In this document: in pieces, positions 10,212-20,729 of the stretch
Numbering within the stretch: the stretch's first letter is position 1
How the letters are laid out: every line of letters begins with the position of its first letter
Origin: Lederbergia wuyishanensis
Lineage (GTDB): Bacteria > Bacillota > Bacilli > Bacillales > Bacillaceae_C
Assembly: GCF_022900255.1 (NCBI RefSeq)
Contig: NZ_JALIRM010000011.1
Coordinates: 1 to 64,000 of the forward strand
Direction of reading: 5' to 3'
Length of the DNA: 64,000 bases
Position numbers and translations under genes: made by a program
The notes under the pieces: generated by a model
Databases searched by the model: none
Told to the model about the DNA's origin: nothing
Seen by the model: only the letters and a program-made list of their open reading frames with translations

Positions 10212-10801
10212 GAATTGCTACCTCCTCTTAATTTTTCAATTAATGACGTAGTGTACGAATCGATATGTATATCTGCTTCGATATCATCATTTTGGAACGC
10301 ACAAGTTTTTAACCCCACCGCCTTGGCAGGAATTAAATCAAGCGCCCGATCACCAATTGCCCAATCTAATTGATATTTATGATGAACATATTCATATGCA
10401 GCTACTTCAGGTTTTCTAGGAAAGCCATCATCATCAGGGCTGACGATTTCATCGAAATACTCAAGTAATCCCCATTTCACTAGCAACTCCTTCGTCGATG
10501 CTCTTGTGCGATGTGTCACAATTACATTTACTTCAGCTGCAGCCAAAATGATCTCAATTCCTTTAAATGGAGGACTTCCTGCTTCTGCCTCGGCATGATC
10601 CAATTCTTTAAATCTTTCACGAAAGTCTTCCGATATGCCAAAATGCTCAAACGCTTCCTTCGAAGTTCTTTTGAGCCAACGAAGCGCTTCTTTTTTATCT
10701 ACTGATTTCCCGTGAACTTCTTCGTATACAGAACAAAAACTATTTAAAATTGCGGGATATGTATCAAAAATTGTTCCATCTAAGTCCCACAATAGGCGCA
10801 A
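10208..10801 (-). CDS. HAD-family phosphatase, first gene of the NAD salvage operon
   Basis: This 197-residue haloacid-dehalogenase hydrolase has motif I LLWDLDGTIFDT (residues 3-14), motif II VIVTHRT, the motif III lysine in FPRKPEV and motif IV in IGDRALDL. The cap is the small helical type, as in phosphoglycolate phosphatase-like enzymes. It starts with TTG behind AGGAG. It overlaps pncA by four bases, so it is co-translated with the NAD salvage enzymes. The natural substrate cannot be read from sequence; a nucleotide such as NMN or NaMN is a reasonable guess from context only. Confidence 0.85.
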   Translation of the reverse strand: MRLLWDLDGTIFDTYPAILNSFCSVYEEVHGKSVDKKEALRWLKRTSKEAFEHFGISEDFRERFKELDHAEAEAGSPPFKGIEIILAAAEVNVIVTHRTRASTKELLVKWGLLEYFDEIVSPDDDGFPRKPEVAAYEYVHHKYQLDWAIGDRALDLIPAKAVGLKTCAFQNDDIEADIHIDSYTTSLIEKLRGGSNS

Positions 10802-10984
10802 TGGGCATCACTCCTGACGTTCAAACTTAAGATTTCTAAAAACTTACATTCATTATATAATATCCCTCATTAATTTTCATTGGAATATTTAGAAAAGTAT
10901 AAGGTGCACTTGCTACTTTAGACAAACAAAGTGTTCTATTAACTTTTAGTAAAGTGGTTTTAGACCTTGCATAATTAGAAAGCG

Positions 10985-11145
10985 TGCTCTAATAAAAATC
11001 ATCTTAAGGAACTAAAGCGCAAGGCTCGTAGCCTTAGGCAACAAGCAAATGTTCAGAGAAGCAAAAAGTCCGCTTTTTCACTTTTAAACTTCGCGGGTTT
11101 ATGACCTCGAGCCGATGGCGCCTGAAGCTAGACGGAAACTACCTT
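10985..11145. repeat. Dispersed intergenic repeat copy
   Basis: The region between the HAD gene and the sugar permease gene (10802-11220) has no gene. Part of it (AAGCGCAAGGCTCGTAGCC, then ACAAGCAAATGTTC) reappears inverted near 6950-6995. Its tail GGCGCCTGAAGCTAGACGG read on the opposite strand resembles the CGTCCAGCTTCAGCG of 60278-60292. It is a member of the same dispersed family. Confidence 0.65.
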
Positions 11146-11184
11146 TTATCCACAACTTTTCAAATTTATTATTTCCTAAGCAAT

Positions 11185-11219
11185 AATAAAAAGCCTGTAG
11201 GGATTCCCCCACAAGCTTT
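11185..11219 (-). terminator. Terminator of the beta-galactoside ABC operon
   Basis: On the minus strand AAGCTTGTGGGG pairs with CCCTACAGGCTT around a GAAT loop, with G-U pairs, and is followed by TTTTTATTATT. It begins two bases after the last permease stop codon. Confidence 0.85.
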
Positions 11220-11220
11220 G

Positions 11221-12039
11221 TTATTTAACCGATCCCATCATTCCTGCTACAAAGTGCCTTTGCATGAGGAAAAACACTAGCGCTGTTGGCAAGGTGGCAA
11301 TCACAATCGCTGTCATAATAACGCCATAGTCAGGCGAGTAACCCGCTCCGAGATTTGAAATAAGCAACGGGATGGTTCTTTTTTCCGGAGTTTGCAATAT
11401 GACTAGTGGCCATAAATAATTATTCCAACTAGACATAAAAGTAATGATAGCAGCTGCTGCATAAGTCGTTTTCATCGTAGGGAGAAAGATGCGTAAAAAG
11501 ATTCCGAGTTCGCTTAAACCATCAATCCGTCCTGCCTCAATTAGTTCTTTAGAAAACATTTTTGCGCTTTGTCTAAAGAAAAAGATAAGAAATGCTGTCG
11601 TAATTGTCGGTAAGACCACTGCCGCCAATGTATCAATACCGAACATCGGAGCAACTTGTGAAATGCTTCCGAACATACGATACAAAGGAACCATTAAGGC
11701 TGCAAAGGGAATCATCATTGATAACAAAAGGAAATTAAAGACCGCATCCTTCCCTGAGCTCCTATATATTTCAAATCCGTACCCCGCTAATGAAGCAATT
11801 AATAGAGCCAAAATTGTTGTTGATATAGAAACGATGAAGGAATTAATTAATGCAGGTACAATTTCAACGGTCGTAAATAAGTTTCTAAGATTTTCCCATA
11901 AATAATTCCCCGGAATTAATCTTCCCCTCGTAACATCAACTGATTTATTTGTCATGCTTATAATCATCCATATAAAAGGAAAAATCGAAACAAATGCAGC
12001 TATACATAAAAAAAGATAGATTAAAAATCGTTTAAACAT
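11221..12039 (-). CDS. Sugar ABC transporter permease, LacG/MalG type
   Basis: This 272-residue inner permease of a carbohydrate uptake ABC transporter (CUT1) has six transmembrane helices. The EAA loop that docks the ATPase reads EAGRIDGLSELGIFLRIFLP. The ATG at 12039 is behind AGGTGA and overlaps the stop of the partner permease (ATGTTTAA), showing translational coupling. Together with the upstream permease and lipoprotein it forms a LacEFG-like importer beside lacZ. No ATPase gene is present, so a shared MsmX-type ATPase from elsewhere is probably used. Substrate assignment (lactose or another beta-galactoside) rests on the neighbour. Confidence 0.88.
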   Translation of the reverse strand: MFKRFLIYLFLCIAAFVSIFPFIWMIISMTNKSVDVTRGRLIPGNYLWENLRNLFTTVEIVPALINSFIVSISTTILALLIASLAGYGFEIYRSSGKDAVFNFLLLSMMIPFAALMVPLYRMFGSISQVAPMFGIDTLAAVVLPTITTAFLIFFFRQSAKMFSKELIEAGRIDGLSELGIFLRIFLPTMKTTYAAAAIITFMSSWNNYLWPLVILQTPEKRTIPLLISNLGAGYSPDYGVIMTAIVIATLPTALVFFLMQRHFVAGMMGSVK

Positions 12040-12907
12040 CACGATCACCTGCCACTTTAAACTGTAATATTGAGAACAATATAATCAAAATTACGATTAT
12101 ATACGAAACCGTTGCTGCGTACCCAAAGTCTGGCGTGTATTTAAATGAGAGATTATATATGTACTGCGAAATCGAGGTTGTGGAATTTCCGGGACCGCCT
12201 TTCGTAATATTCATAATCTCATCAAAAATTTGCAGCGTTCCGATTGTCGAAGTAATTGAAGTAAATAGAATGATTGGTTTTAACAAAGGAATAGTAATTT
12301 TAAAAAACTGGTGCACACCGGAAGCCCCATCAATTCTGGCTGCTTCATAAATGGATGGGTCTACGTTTTGCAGGGCAGATAGATAGAAGATCATATTATA
12401 TCCAGTCCAACGCCATGTTATCGCGATAATAATTGTTATTTTCGCCCAAAATGGATTCGTCAGCCATGGAATCGGATCAGGAATTAAGGATAATGACAAT
12501 AAAAACTTATTCACTAAACCGTTTGTAGCAAATAAATATTTAAAGATAACGGAATACGCAACAAGAGACGTAACACAAGGCAAAAATATCGCTGTTCTAA
12601 AAAATCCTTTATATTTTAGTGATCGATCATTCAATAGCACTGAAATAAATAAAGCCAAAATAATCATGATTGGAACTTGAACGATTAAATAAATAAATGT
12701 GTTTGTGATTGCAGCAATAAAAGTAGGGTCACTAAATAATCGAATATAGTTATTTAGTCCAACAAAATGCAAATTCGCGCCTGCTCCAGACTTAAATGAT
12801 AAAATTAGCGCCTGAATCATTGGATAAAAGTAAAACCAACAAATAAAGATGACTGAAATTAAGACAAATGACCAACCAATAGTATTACTTTTCAACCGAT
12901 AATTCAC
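12032..12907 (-). CDS. Sugar ABC transporter permease, LacF/MalF type
   Basis: This 291-residue permease has six transmembrane helices and the EAA loop YEAARIDGASGVHQFFKITIPLLKP broken here as EAARIDGASG plus FKITIPLLKP. The start is placed at GTG 12907, ten bases after AGGAG. A TTG 36 bases further upstream is open but has no ribosome binding site. It lies 110 bp after the binding-protein gene and overlaps the second permease. By neighbourhood it imports a beta-galactoside. Confidence 0.88.
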   Translation of the reverse strand: MNYRLKSNTIGWSFVLISVIFICWFYFYPMIQALILSFKSGAGANLHFVGLNNYIRLFSDPTFIAAITNTFIYLIVQVPIMIILALFISVLLNDRSLKYKGFFRTAIFLPCVTSLVAYSVIFKYLFATNGLVNKFLLSLSLIPDPIPWLTNPFWAKITIIIAITWRWTGYNMIFYLSALQNVDPSIYEAARIDGASGVHQFFKITIPLLKPIILFTSITSTIGTLQIFDEIMNITKGGPGNSTTSISQYIYNLSFKYTPDFGYAATVSYIIVILIILFSILQFKVAGDRDV

Positions 12908-13018
12908 GGCTTTTTCACTCCTAACCTGAAGCTCTCTTCTCAAACAATCTTGGGCAATACACTTATTATGACGAACTCAAAACTGAGGGACTTCCAAAGT
13001 GATTGCCCAATGACTCTT

Positions 13019-14311
13019 TTATTTCAACTGTGCCTCTGCTTGTTGCTGTGCATCATTCATGACATCATCAATATCTTTTCCATTTAAATAATTTTGCATT
13101 TCTGCAATTAAAATATCTTCAATCGCATACGTATGGATTCCGTAATTTACACCTGGAATTTCAGCCATCCATTTAGAGAAGTCTTGAATAACCTTTTGGC
13201 CACCAAAGAAATCATCGCCACTTTTATACGCTTCACCTTCAGTAGCTGGTTTATACGTACCTAGAGCCCCTACTTCTTTTACGAGTTTTTGATAAAAATC
13301 TTTATTTGAACCAAAAGTTTTTCCGAGGAAATCAGCCGCTTTTTCTTTTCCATCTATGTTTAATACATAAAATGAACTTCCACCTAAGTTTGATGCATTG
13401 ACTGCTCCTTGAATTGGTAATCTCGGAATCGGAACAACTGCCCATTTACCTGATTGAGATGTTTCTGCTTTAATACTTGGAGTAATCCAGTTCCCCGTTG
13501 GAACCCCTGCTATATCACCATTATTAAAAGCAGCTAAGAATTGGCTCCAATCAGAAGTTGTTACAGCAACTTTTTCATCTAATAAGGTTTTATAAATTCT
13601 AAATGCTTCTTTTAAAGCCTCATTGCCTGCTAAGTTTGGGGTTACACCATCGTTTTTCAAATACCATGAACCAGCTGATTGAATCATCATGCGAATCGTT
13701 CCTAAATCATTCGGATCAAGAGTCAAGAAGCCTTTCCCTGTTTTATCCCTAATCGTTTTTCCGATTTTAATGAATTGGTCCCAATCAATATTACGAACAT
13801 CTTCGACAGTCAATCCAGCATCCTTCAGCATATCCGTACGAACATATAACCCTGTAACTCCAGTATCAAACGGCAATCCGTATTGCTTTCCGTTGAAACT
13901 AGTTGGAGCAATTTTATAATCGGCAAAATCTTTTGTATTAAAATAATCTGAGATTTCATAAAAAGCATCTGGATATGCTTGTAAAAAGCTTTGTGCACGA
14001 TAATCTTCAATCAATACAATATTAGGCATTCCTTTCATCGTTCCCGAACTTAATCCTGTGTTAAGCTTTTGAACAATATCGGGTTGCCCGTTTTCGATAA
14101 CCTTTAATTTAAAATCCTTATCTCCTGTATAGTTGGCCTCAGCCAGCTTTAGAGCCGCAATATTAAATTTTGGATCCCATGCCCAAGCAGTAATTTCATT
14201 AGTACCCTTATTGTTTGTATTCTGGGTTCCTCCTTTATCCGAGGATCCAGTAGAACAAGCCGTCACTATAAACATAGTCGTTAACATTAATAAAAATATT
14301 TTTTTCAACAT
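13019..14311 (-). CDS. Sugar-binding lipoprotein of ABC transporter (LacE-like)
   Basis: This 430-residue extracellular solute-binding protein of family 1 has a lipoprotein signal MLKKIFLLMLTTMFIVTAC, with Cys19 as the lipidated residue and a Ser/Thr/Asn-rich linker. The fold signatures include TAWAWDPKFNIAAL, KQYGLPFDTGVTGLYVRTDML and FNNGDIAGVPTGNW. It delivers a sugar to the two permeases encoded downstream. A strong GGGGGG ribosome binding site precedes the ATG. It is separated from lacZ by the lacZ terminator and by hairpin array A, so it probably has its own promoter in 14312-14460; none was clear enough to call. Confidence 0.9.
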   Translation of the reverse strand: MLKKIFLLMLTTMFIVTACSTGSSDKGGTQNTNNKGTNEITAWAWDPKFNIAALKLAEANYTGDKDFKLKVIENGQPDIVQKLNTGLSSGTMKGMPNIVLIEDYRAQSFLQAYPDAFYEISDYFNTKDFADYKIAPTSFNGKQYGLPFDTGVTGLYVRTDMLKDAGLTVEDVRNIDWDQFIKIGKTIRDKTGKGFLTLDPNDLGTIRMMIQSAGSWYLKNDGVTPNLAGNEALKEAFRIYKTLLDEKVAVTTSDWSQFLAAFNNGDIAGVPTGNWITPSIKAETSQSGKWAVVPIPRLPIQGAVNASNLGGSSFYVLNIDGKEKAADFLGKTFGSNKDFYQKLVKEVGALGTYKPATEGEAYKSGDDFFGGQKVIQDFSKWMAEIPGVNYGIHTYAIEDILIAEMQNYLNGKDIDDVMNDAQQQAEAQLK

Positions 14312-14459
14312 AATCCCCCCACTATGGTTTAAAATCTTAAACTTAGTTTGGAAATTATTTCAGATATTATGCATGGGCGAGTGCAAAAGGGCTATACCCC
14401 AATTCAACGACGTACTTTGACTCGAAACATGTCAGCGTTGATAGCGTTGTAGATAGATG

Positions 14460-14835
14460 GAGTTGTGCCTCGATACTAGCTCTATCAAGACAGATAATGG
14501 AGAAACATCGGAGATCTGTCTCGATTATAGCTCTATCGAGACAGTAAAAGGAAAATCAACAGAGTTCTGTCTCGATTCTAGCTCTATCGAGACAGTGAAA
14601 GGAAAATCAACGGAGTTCTGTCCCGATTCTAGCTCTATCAAGACAGAAAATGGAGAATCATTGGAGTTGTGTCTCGATATTAGCTCTATCAAGACAGATA
14701 ATGGAGAACTTTGATGATTTGTCTCAATACTAGAACTATCGAGACAGAGAATGGAAAATCATTGGAGTTGTGTCCCAACCTTAAACTATCGAGACAATGA
14801 ACGAGAAAACATTAGAGTACTGTCTCTATTCACCT
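14460..14835. repeat. Hairpin array A: seven 51-nt units plus a half unit
   Basis: Seven complete units occur with left arms at 14465, 14516, 14567, 14618, 14669, 14719 and 14770, i.e. every 50-51 nt, and an eighth left arm at 14820 lacks a right arm. Each unit is an inverted repeat CTGTCTCGAT ... ATCGAGACAG (9-10 bp stem, 9-nt loop such as TCTAGCTCT) followed by a 22-nt linker with the core GGAAAATCATTGGAGTT or close variants. Stem substitutions in some units (for example TCAAGACAG) weaken the pairing a little. There is no poly-T after the stems, so they are not ordinary terminators. Related arrays with other stems are at 47275-47387 and 62144-62409. Confidence 0.93.
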
Positions 14836-14873
14836 GCATTCCTCAATCAATATATATTTAATTAACACAAATG

Positions 14874-14906
14874 AAAAACGGTCTCGATTGACTCCAATCG
14901 AGACCG
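14874..14906 (-). terminator. lacZ terminator
   Basis: A perfect 11-bp stem CGGTCTCGATT / AATCGAGACCG with a 6-nt loop is followed by TTTTT on the minus strand, 27 nt after the lacZ stop. The core GTCTCGAT ... ATCGAGAC is the same as the stem of the adjacent array A. Confidence 0.92.
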
Positions 14907-14932
14907 CATTCCAAATTCCTAACCTTAAGACC

Positions 14933-18067
<3,135 letters not shown>

Positions 18068-18300
18068 TCATAATACCTCGCTTTTTTCGTTTATTCTCTT
18101 TCGACTTTTTAATTTTACACCTGAATACATAATTGTTCTAGTTTCAGAATCCTTATGAAAATTTTATTTTCGATATATAGGAATTGACTTTTCGACTACC
18201 AATTTAAAGCATTTATGTTAATCAAAAAATAAATGTATGTTTGGCTTGATGAGACAGAATATATAACTGAAATATAAAATATATCGTTAGGAGGATTCAG

Positions 18301-18804
18301 GTGGGAATATTAAGTGGAAATCCAAAAGATGAACCGATGCACTATGGCGAGGTTTTCGGATTATGGACTTATCTAATGTCAACGAAAGGTCTACTTACTT
18401 GCTATCAAATATATTTAAATCATGCAGGAGATTCAGATCTTCAGTCATTGTTGAATGAAGCGAGCCAATTAACGACACAAGAAGTAAAGGAAATCGAATC
18501 GCTATTAAAAGAAACTGGCGTAGCATTACCGCCTACTCCTCCAGAAAGATCGAAAGCTGCATTAGAAGACATTCCACCAGGGGCTAGATTCCTTGATCCG
18601 GAAATTTCCACACTATTAGCTAGAGATATCGCTGCCGGCCTACTTTCATGTAGCACAGTAATTGGGGAATCTATTCGTGAAGACATCGGTATGATGTTCT
18701 TAAAATTTCACACAGAAAGAGCAACGTTAGGGGCTAAATTACTTAGACTTGTTAAAGAAAAGGGATGGCTTATTCCTCCACCTCTTCATATAAGTTCTAA
18801 ATAG
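18301..18804 (+). CDS. DUF3231 family protein
   Basis: This 167-residue protein resembles the DUF3231 family of Bacillaceae, mostly predicted to be helical bundles related to spore coat or ferritin-like proteins. Visible features are the GEVFGLWTYLMSTKGLLTCYQIYLNHAGD opening (shown as GEVFGLWTYL then KGLLTCYQIYLNHAGD), a central KEIESLLKETGVALPPTPPER hinge and a helical C-terminal half. The GTG start has an ideal AGGAGG six bases upstream. It stands alone on the plus strand, divergent from lacZ. Function is unknown; a sporulation role is inferred from the family only. Confidence 0.75.
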   Translation: MGILSGNPKDEPMHYGEVFGLWTYLMSTKGLLTCYQIYLNHAGDSDLQSLLNEASQLTTQEVKEIESLLKETGVALPPTPPERSKAALEDIPPGARFLDPEISTLLARDIAAGLLSCSTVIGESIREDIGMMFLKFHTERATLGAKLLRLVKEKGWLIPPPLHISSK

Positions 18805-18835
18805 GGTTAACATTATTTCTCTTGAAATTTCACTT

Positions 18836-18870
18836 AAGTCCACTTTTTTCATAGAGTGGGCTTATTTATG
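18836..18870 (+). terminator. Possible terminator after the DUF3231 gene
   Basis: AAGTCCACT pairs with AGTGGGCTT around a 10-nt loop and is followed by ATTTATGTT. The T-run is short, so the call is moderate. Confidence 0.5.
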
Positions 18871-18933
18871 TTCAAGTGAAGAAAATGTTATAAAAAATAC
18901 GAATCAATCAATAGTCAAATAAAAAGGAATATG

Positions 18934-18966
18934 AAGCTTAGTAGCGAATCTAATAATACTAAGCTT
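18934..18966 (+). repeat. Perfect 10-bp inverted repeat in a leader
   Basis: AAGCTTAGTA (18934-18943) and TACTAAGCTT (18957-18966) are exact complements separated by 13 nt, 23 bases before the TTG start of the next gene. It could be an operator or an RNA hairpin near the ribosome binding site. No T-run follows. Confidence 0.6.
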
Positions 18967-18989
18967 ATCAGGGAAGGACAGAGAACCCT

Positions 18990-19448
18990 TTGAAAATTGA
19001 TGAAGATAAAGAAAAACTACATATATGGCAGCCGGTTACGAATTTAAGGGGAAAATACCCATGGGACATTAATTTAACAAACGTAATCAGACATAATGAT
19101 TATTTAAAAATAACTCTTGAAGACTTTCATAATAATAATCAACTTGATATCGTTTATGACCAAAATATTACGCCATTAGAATACTACGTTTGGGCCTTTA
19201 GATTTTCAACTGAAATTGGCAGACATGATCTACGTTTTACAGAAACAGATAGCAGTGGCCGAATTGATCCTGAGGCAGCTTATTTTTGTAAAATGGAAAA
19301 TTCCAGGTTCCTAAGAATGTTTGACTCAAATCCTATGTATAATCGCAAAACCCACCCTAACTTAGAACATCATCTTTATATTACTGGAGATGAAGTATTT
19401 GAGGTTTTATCCGATTACGAACCAAGATTCATAGAAAAAAAGAAATAA
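18990..19448 (+). CDS. Hypothetical protein, 152 residues
   Basis: Not recognised. The product is a soluble, charged 152-residue protein without signal peptide or membrane segment, with aromatic-rich stretches such as PLEYYVWAFRFSTE and HHLYITGDEVFEVL. The likely start is TTG at 18990 with GGGAAGGA about 10 bases upstream; no in-frame ATG fits better. It is the only plus-strand gene between DUF3231 and the shared terminator at 19443, convergent to the end of the pilus operon. Its leader carries a perfect inverted repeat. Confidence 0.6.
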   Translation: MKIDEDKEKLHIWQPVTNLRGKYPWDINLTNVIRHNDYLKITLEDFHNNNQLDIVYDQNITPLEYYVWAFRFSTEIGRHDLRFTETDSSGRIDPEAAYFCKMENSRFLRMFDSNPMYNRKTHPNLEHHLYITGDEVFEVLSDYEPRFIEKKK

Positions 19449-19476
19449 AGCTCCCGTAACATTGGGGGCTTTATTT
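19443..19476. terminator. Bidirectional terminator
   Basis: AAATAAAGCTCCC (19443-19455) pairs with GGGGGCTTTATTT (19464-19476). T-runs lie on both sides, so it can end both the plus-strand hypothetical gene and the minus-strand pilus operon. The stop codon of the minus-strand gene lies inside the stem. Confidence 0.88.
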
Positions 19477-20403
19477 AACCTTTGATTTCTGAAATCTGCT
19501 CAAAAATGAAGGCTTCTTCACTACAATCCACTTTTTCCTTAAAAACTGTTCCGCCTGCATCCTTATGTAATCATCAGGTATTTCTTGCAGTTTTTTAATA
19601 TAGCTTTTCGGCGTGACGAAAAGCGTGTCATGAGATGTGTAAACTACTTGTTGGTAGTCAATTTCATCACTTATTTTATCTATTATTTTCTTAGCTGTAC
19701 CTTTTTGGAAGGTGTCGAAATATTTATTAGTAACGTCATTTTGCAATAGAGTCCTTACCATTCGCAGTTTATCTTGGTTTTGCATGAGAAGAATTCCTTT
19801 TCGCCTCGCACATTTTTTGAATTGCGATGTTGCAAATAGTAAGGATTTAAAAGTAGCCTCTTCCACTTTGAGCGTATCCCGCACCTCATCCATCAAGACA
19901 GTAAGCTCACTTGCATATTCGTTCATTTTTTTCTCTGGCTCTTCTACTTCCTTTAAATAGACAAGCATTTGATCCAAATCACCGAATAATTTAGAGAGCT
20001 TCCCGTGTTCCTTGAGATAGCCTTCCTCCATCGTTTCCTTTATATCTACTAAATTCGCTTCGCCGTACTCATCTTTTTCATAGGCAAATGCATATTCTAT
20101 TTCCTTCTCACTGATCATAACCGTGTAAAAGGTAAGATATACTTGAAGACAGTAAAGTGCGATTTCCTCATTTTCAACCACTTTACCCTCTTCATCGAAA
20201 ATATGAAACTTATGAAAATGAATTGCCGCTAGATTATCTGCTCGACCACTATAAATCCCTAATAATCGATACGAATGCGAATTGTAAATAATGGTTGGAC
20301 TTATAAAGCCAACTTCAAATGGGCCGACAAAAGGATCGGCCCACTTTTTTTCTTTACCTGCAACGATTATCATTTCGGAAGGTGGCATAACTTTTGAACT
20401 CAT
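19471..20403 (-). CDS. Hypothetical cytoplasmic protein, last gene of the Tad operon
   Basis: Not recognised. The 310-residue protein is soluble, acidic in the middle, with a helical, coiled-coil-like section (about residues 125-195, e.g. YLKEVEEPEKKMNEYASELT) and a basic C terminus (KKPSFLSRFQKSKVK). The start at ATG 20403 is preferred over an ATG three codons earlier because AAGGA stands nine bases upstream of it and touches the earlier one. It is 18 bp downstream of the 96-residue membrane protein and ends in the bidirectional terminator, so it appears to be the last member of the pilus transcription unit. Confidence 0.7.
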   Translation of the reverse strand: MSSKVMPPSEMIIVAGKEKKWADPFVGPFEVGFISPTIIYNSHSYRLLGIYSGRADNLAAIHFHKFHIFDEEGKVVENEEIALYCLQVYLTFYTVMISEKEIEYAFAYEKDEYGEANLVDIKETMEEGYLKEHGKLSKLFGDLDQMLVYLKEVEEPEKKMNEYASELTVLMDEVRDTLKVEEATFKSLLFATSQFKKCARRKGILLMQNQDKLRMVRTLLQNDVTNKYFDTFQKGTAKKIIDKISDEIDYQQVVYTSHDTLFVTPKSYIKKLQEIPDDYIRMQAEQFLRKKWIVVKKPSFLSRFQKSKVK

Positions 20404-20421
20404 GACAATCATTCCTTTCTC

Positions 20422-20712
20422 TTACAACCGCGTTAACGCCAGGTAGCCAAAAATCACAAGTATGACTACGATTGTAGTACCTACCGTTTTGAAGCTAACA
20501 GTTTTTACCCTTTTTCGTATCTCACTATGAACAATAAAAAATACTCCGACTAAACAATAAATAATGGATACATACTTAAAGGTTGTATTACCGAAAAAAG
20601 GTTCAAGATTATTCTTATCTGCATAAATTACTGTTCCGAGTACTCCAACAATAATCGTCACAGTGAAAAAATACCCCAAAAAACTCCAAGTACGATCGCT
20701 CAAAGATAACAC
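20422..20712 (-). CDS. Small membrane protein, three predicted helices
   Basis: This 96-residue protein has three hydrophobic segments (about residues 11-28, 45-61 and 76-92) separated by short charged loops. It is not recognised. It lies 17 bp after the large membrane protein gene and 18 bp before the next gene, hence part of the Tad operon. It could be a membrane adaptor of the assembly. Confidence 0.7.
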   Translation of the reverse strand: MLSLSDRTWSFLGYFFTVTIIVGVLGTVIYADKNNLEPFFGNTTFKYVSIIYCLVGVFFIVHSEIRKRVKTVSFKTVGTTIVVILVIFGYLALTRL

Positions 20713-20729
20713 TCCTAACAGTAGCTAGC

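Noticed and set aside
14457-14714. An 85-codon plus-strand frame with perfect 17-residue repeats
   Set aside because: The 51-nt period of hairpin array A is a multiple of three, so a repetitive frame appears by itself. There is no ribosome binding site, and the frame breaks when the period drops to 50.
14460-14835. CRISPR array
   Set aside because: The segments between the stems are as conserved as the stems, no cas genes are present, and the unit is a hairpin with a fixed linker.
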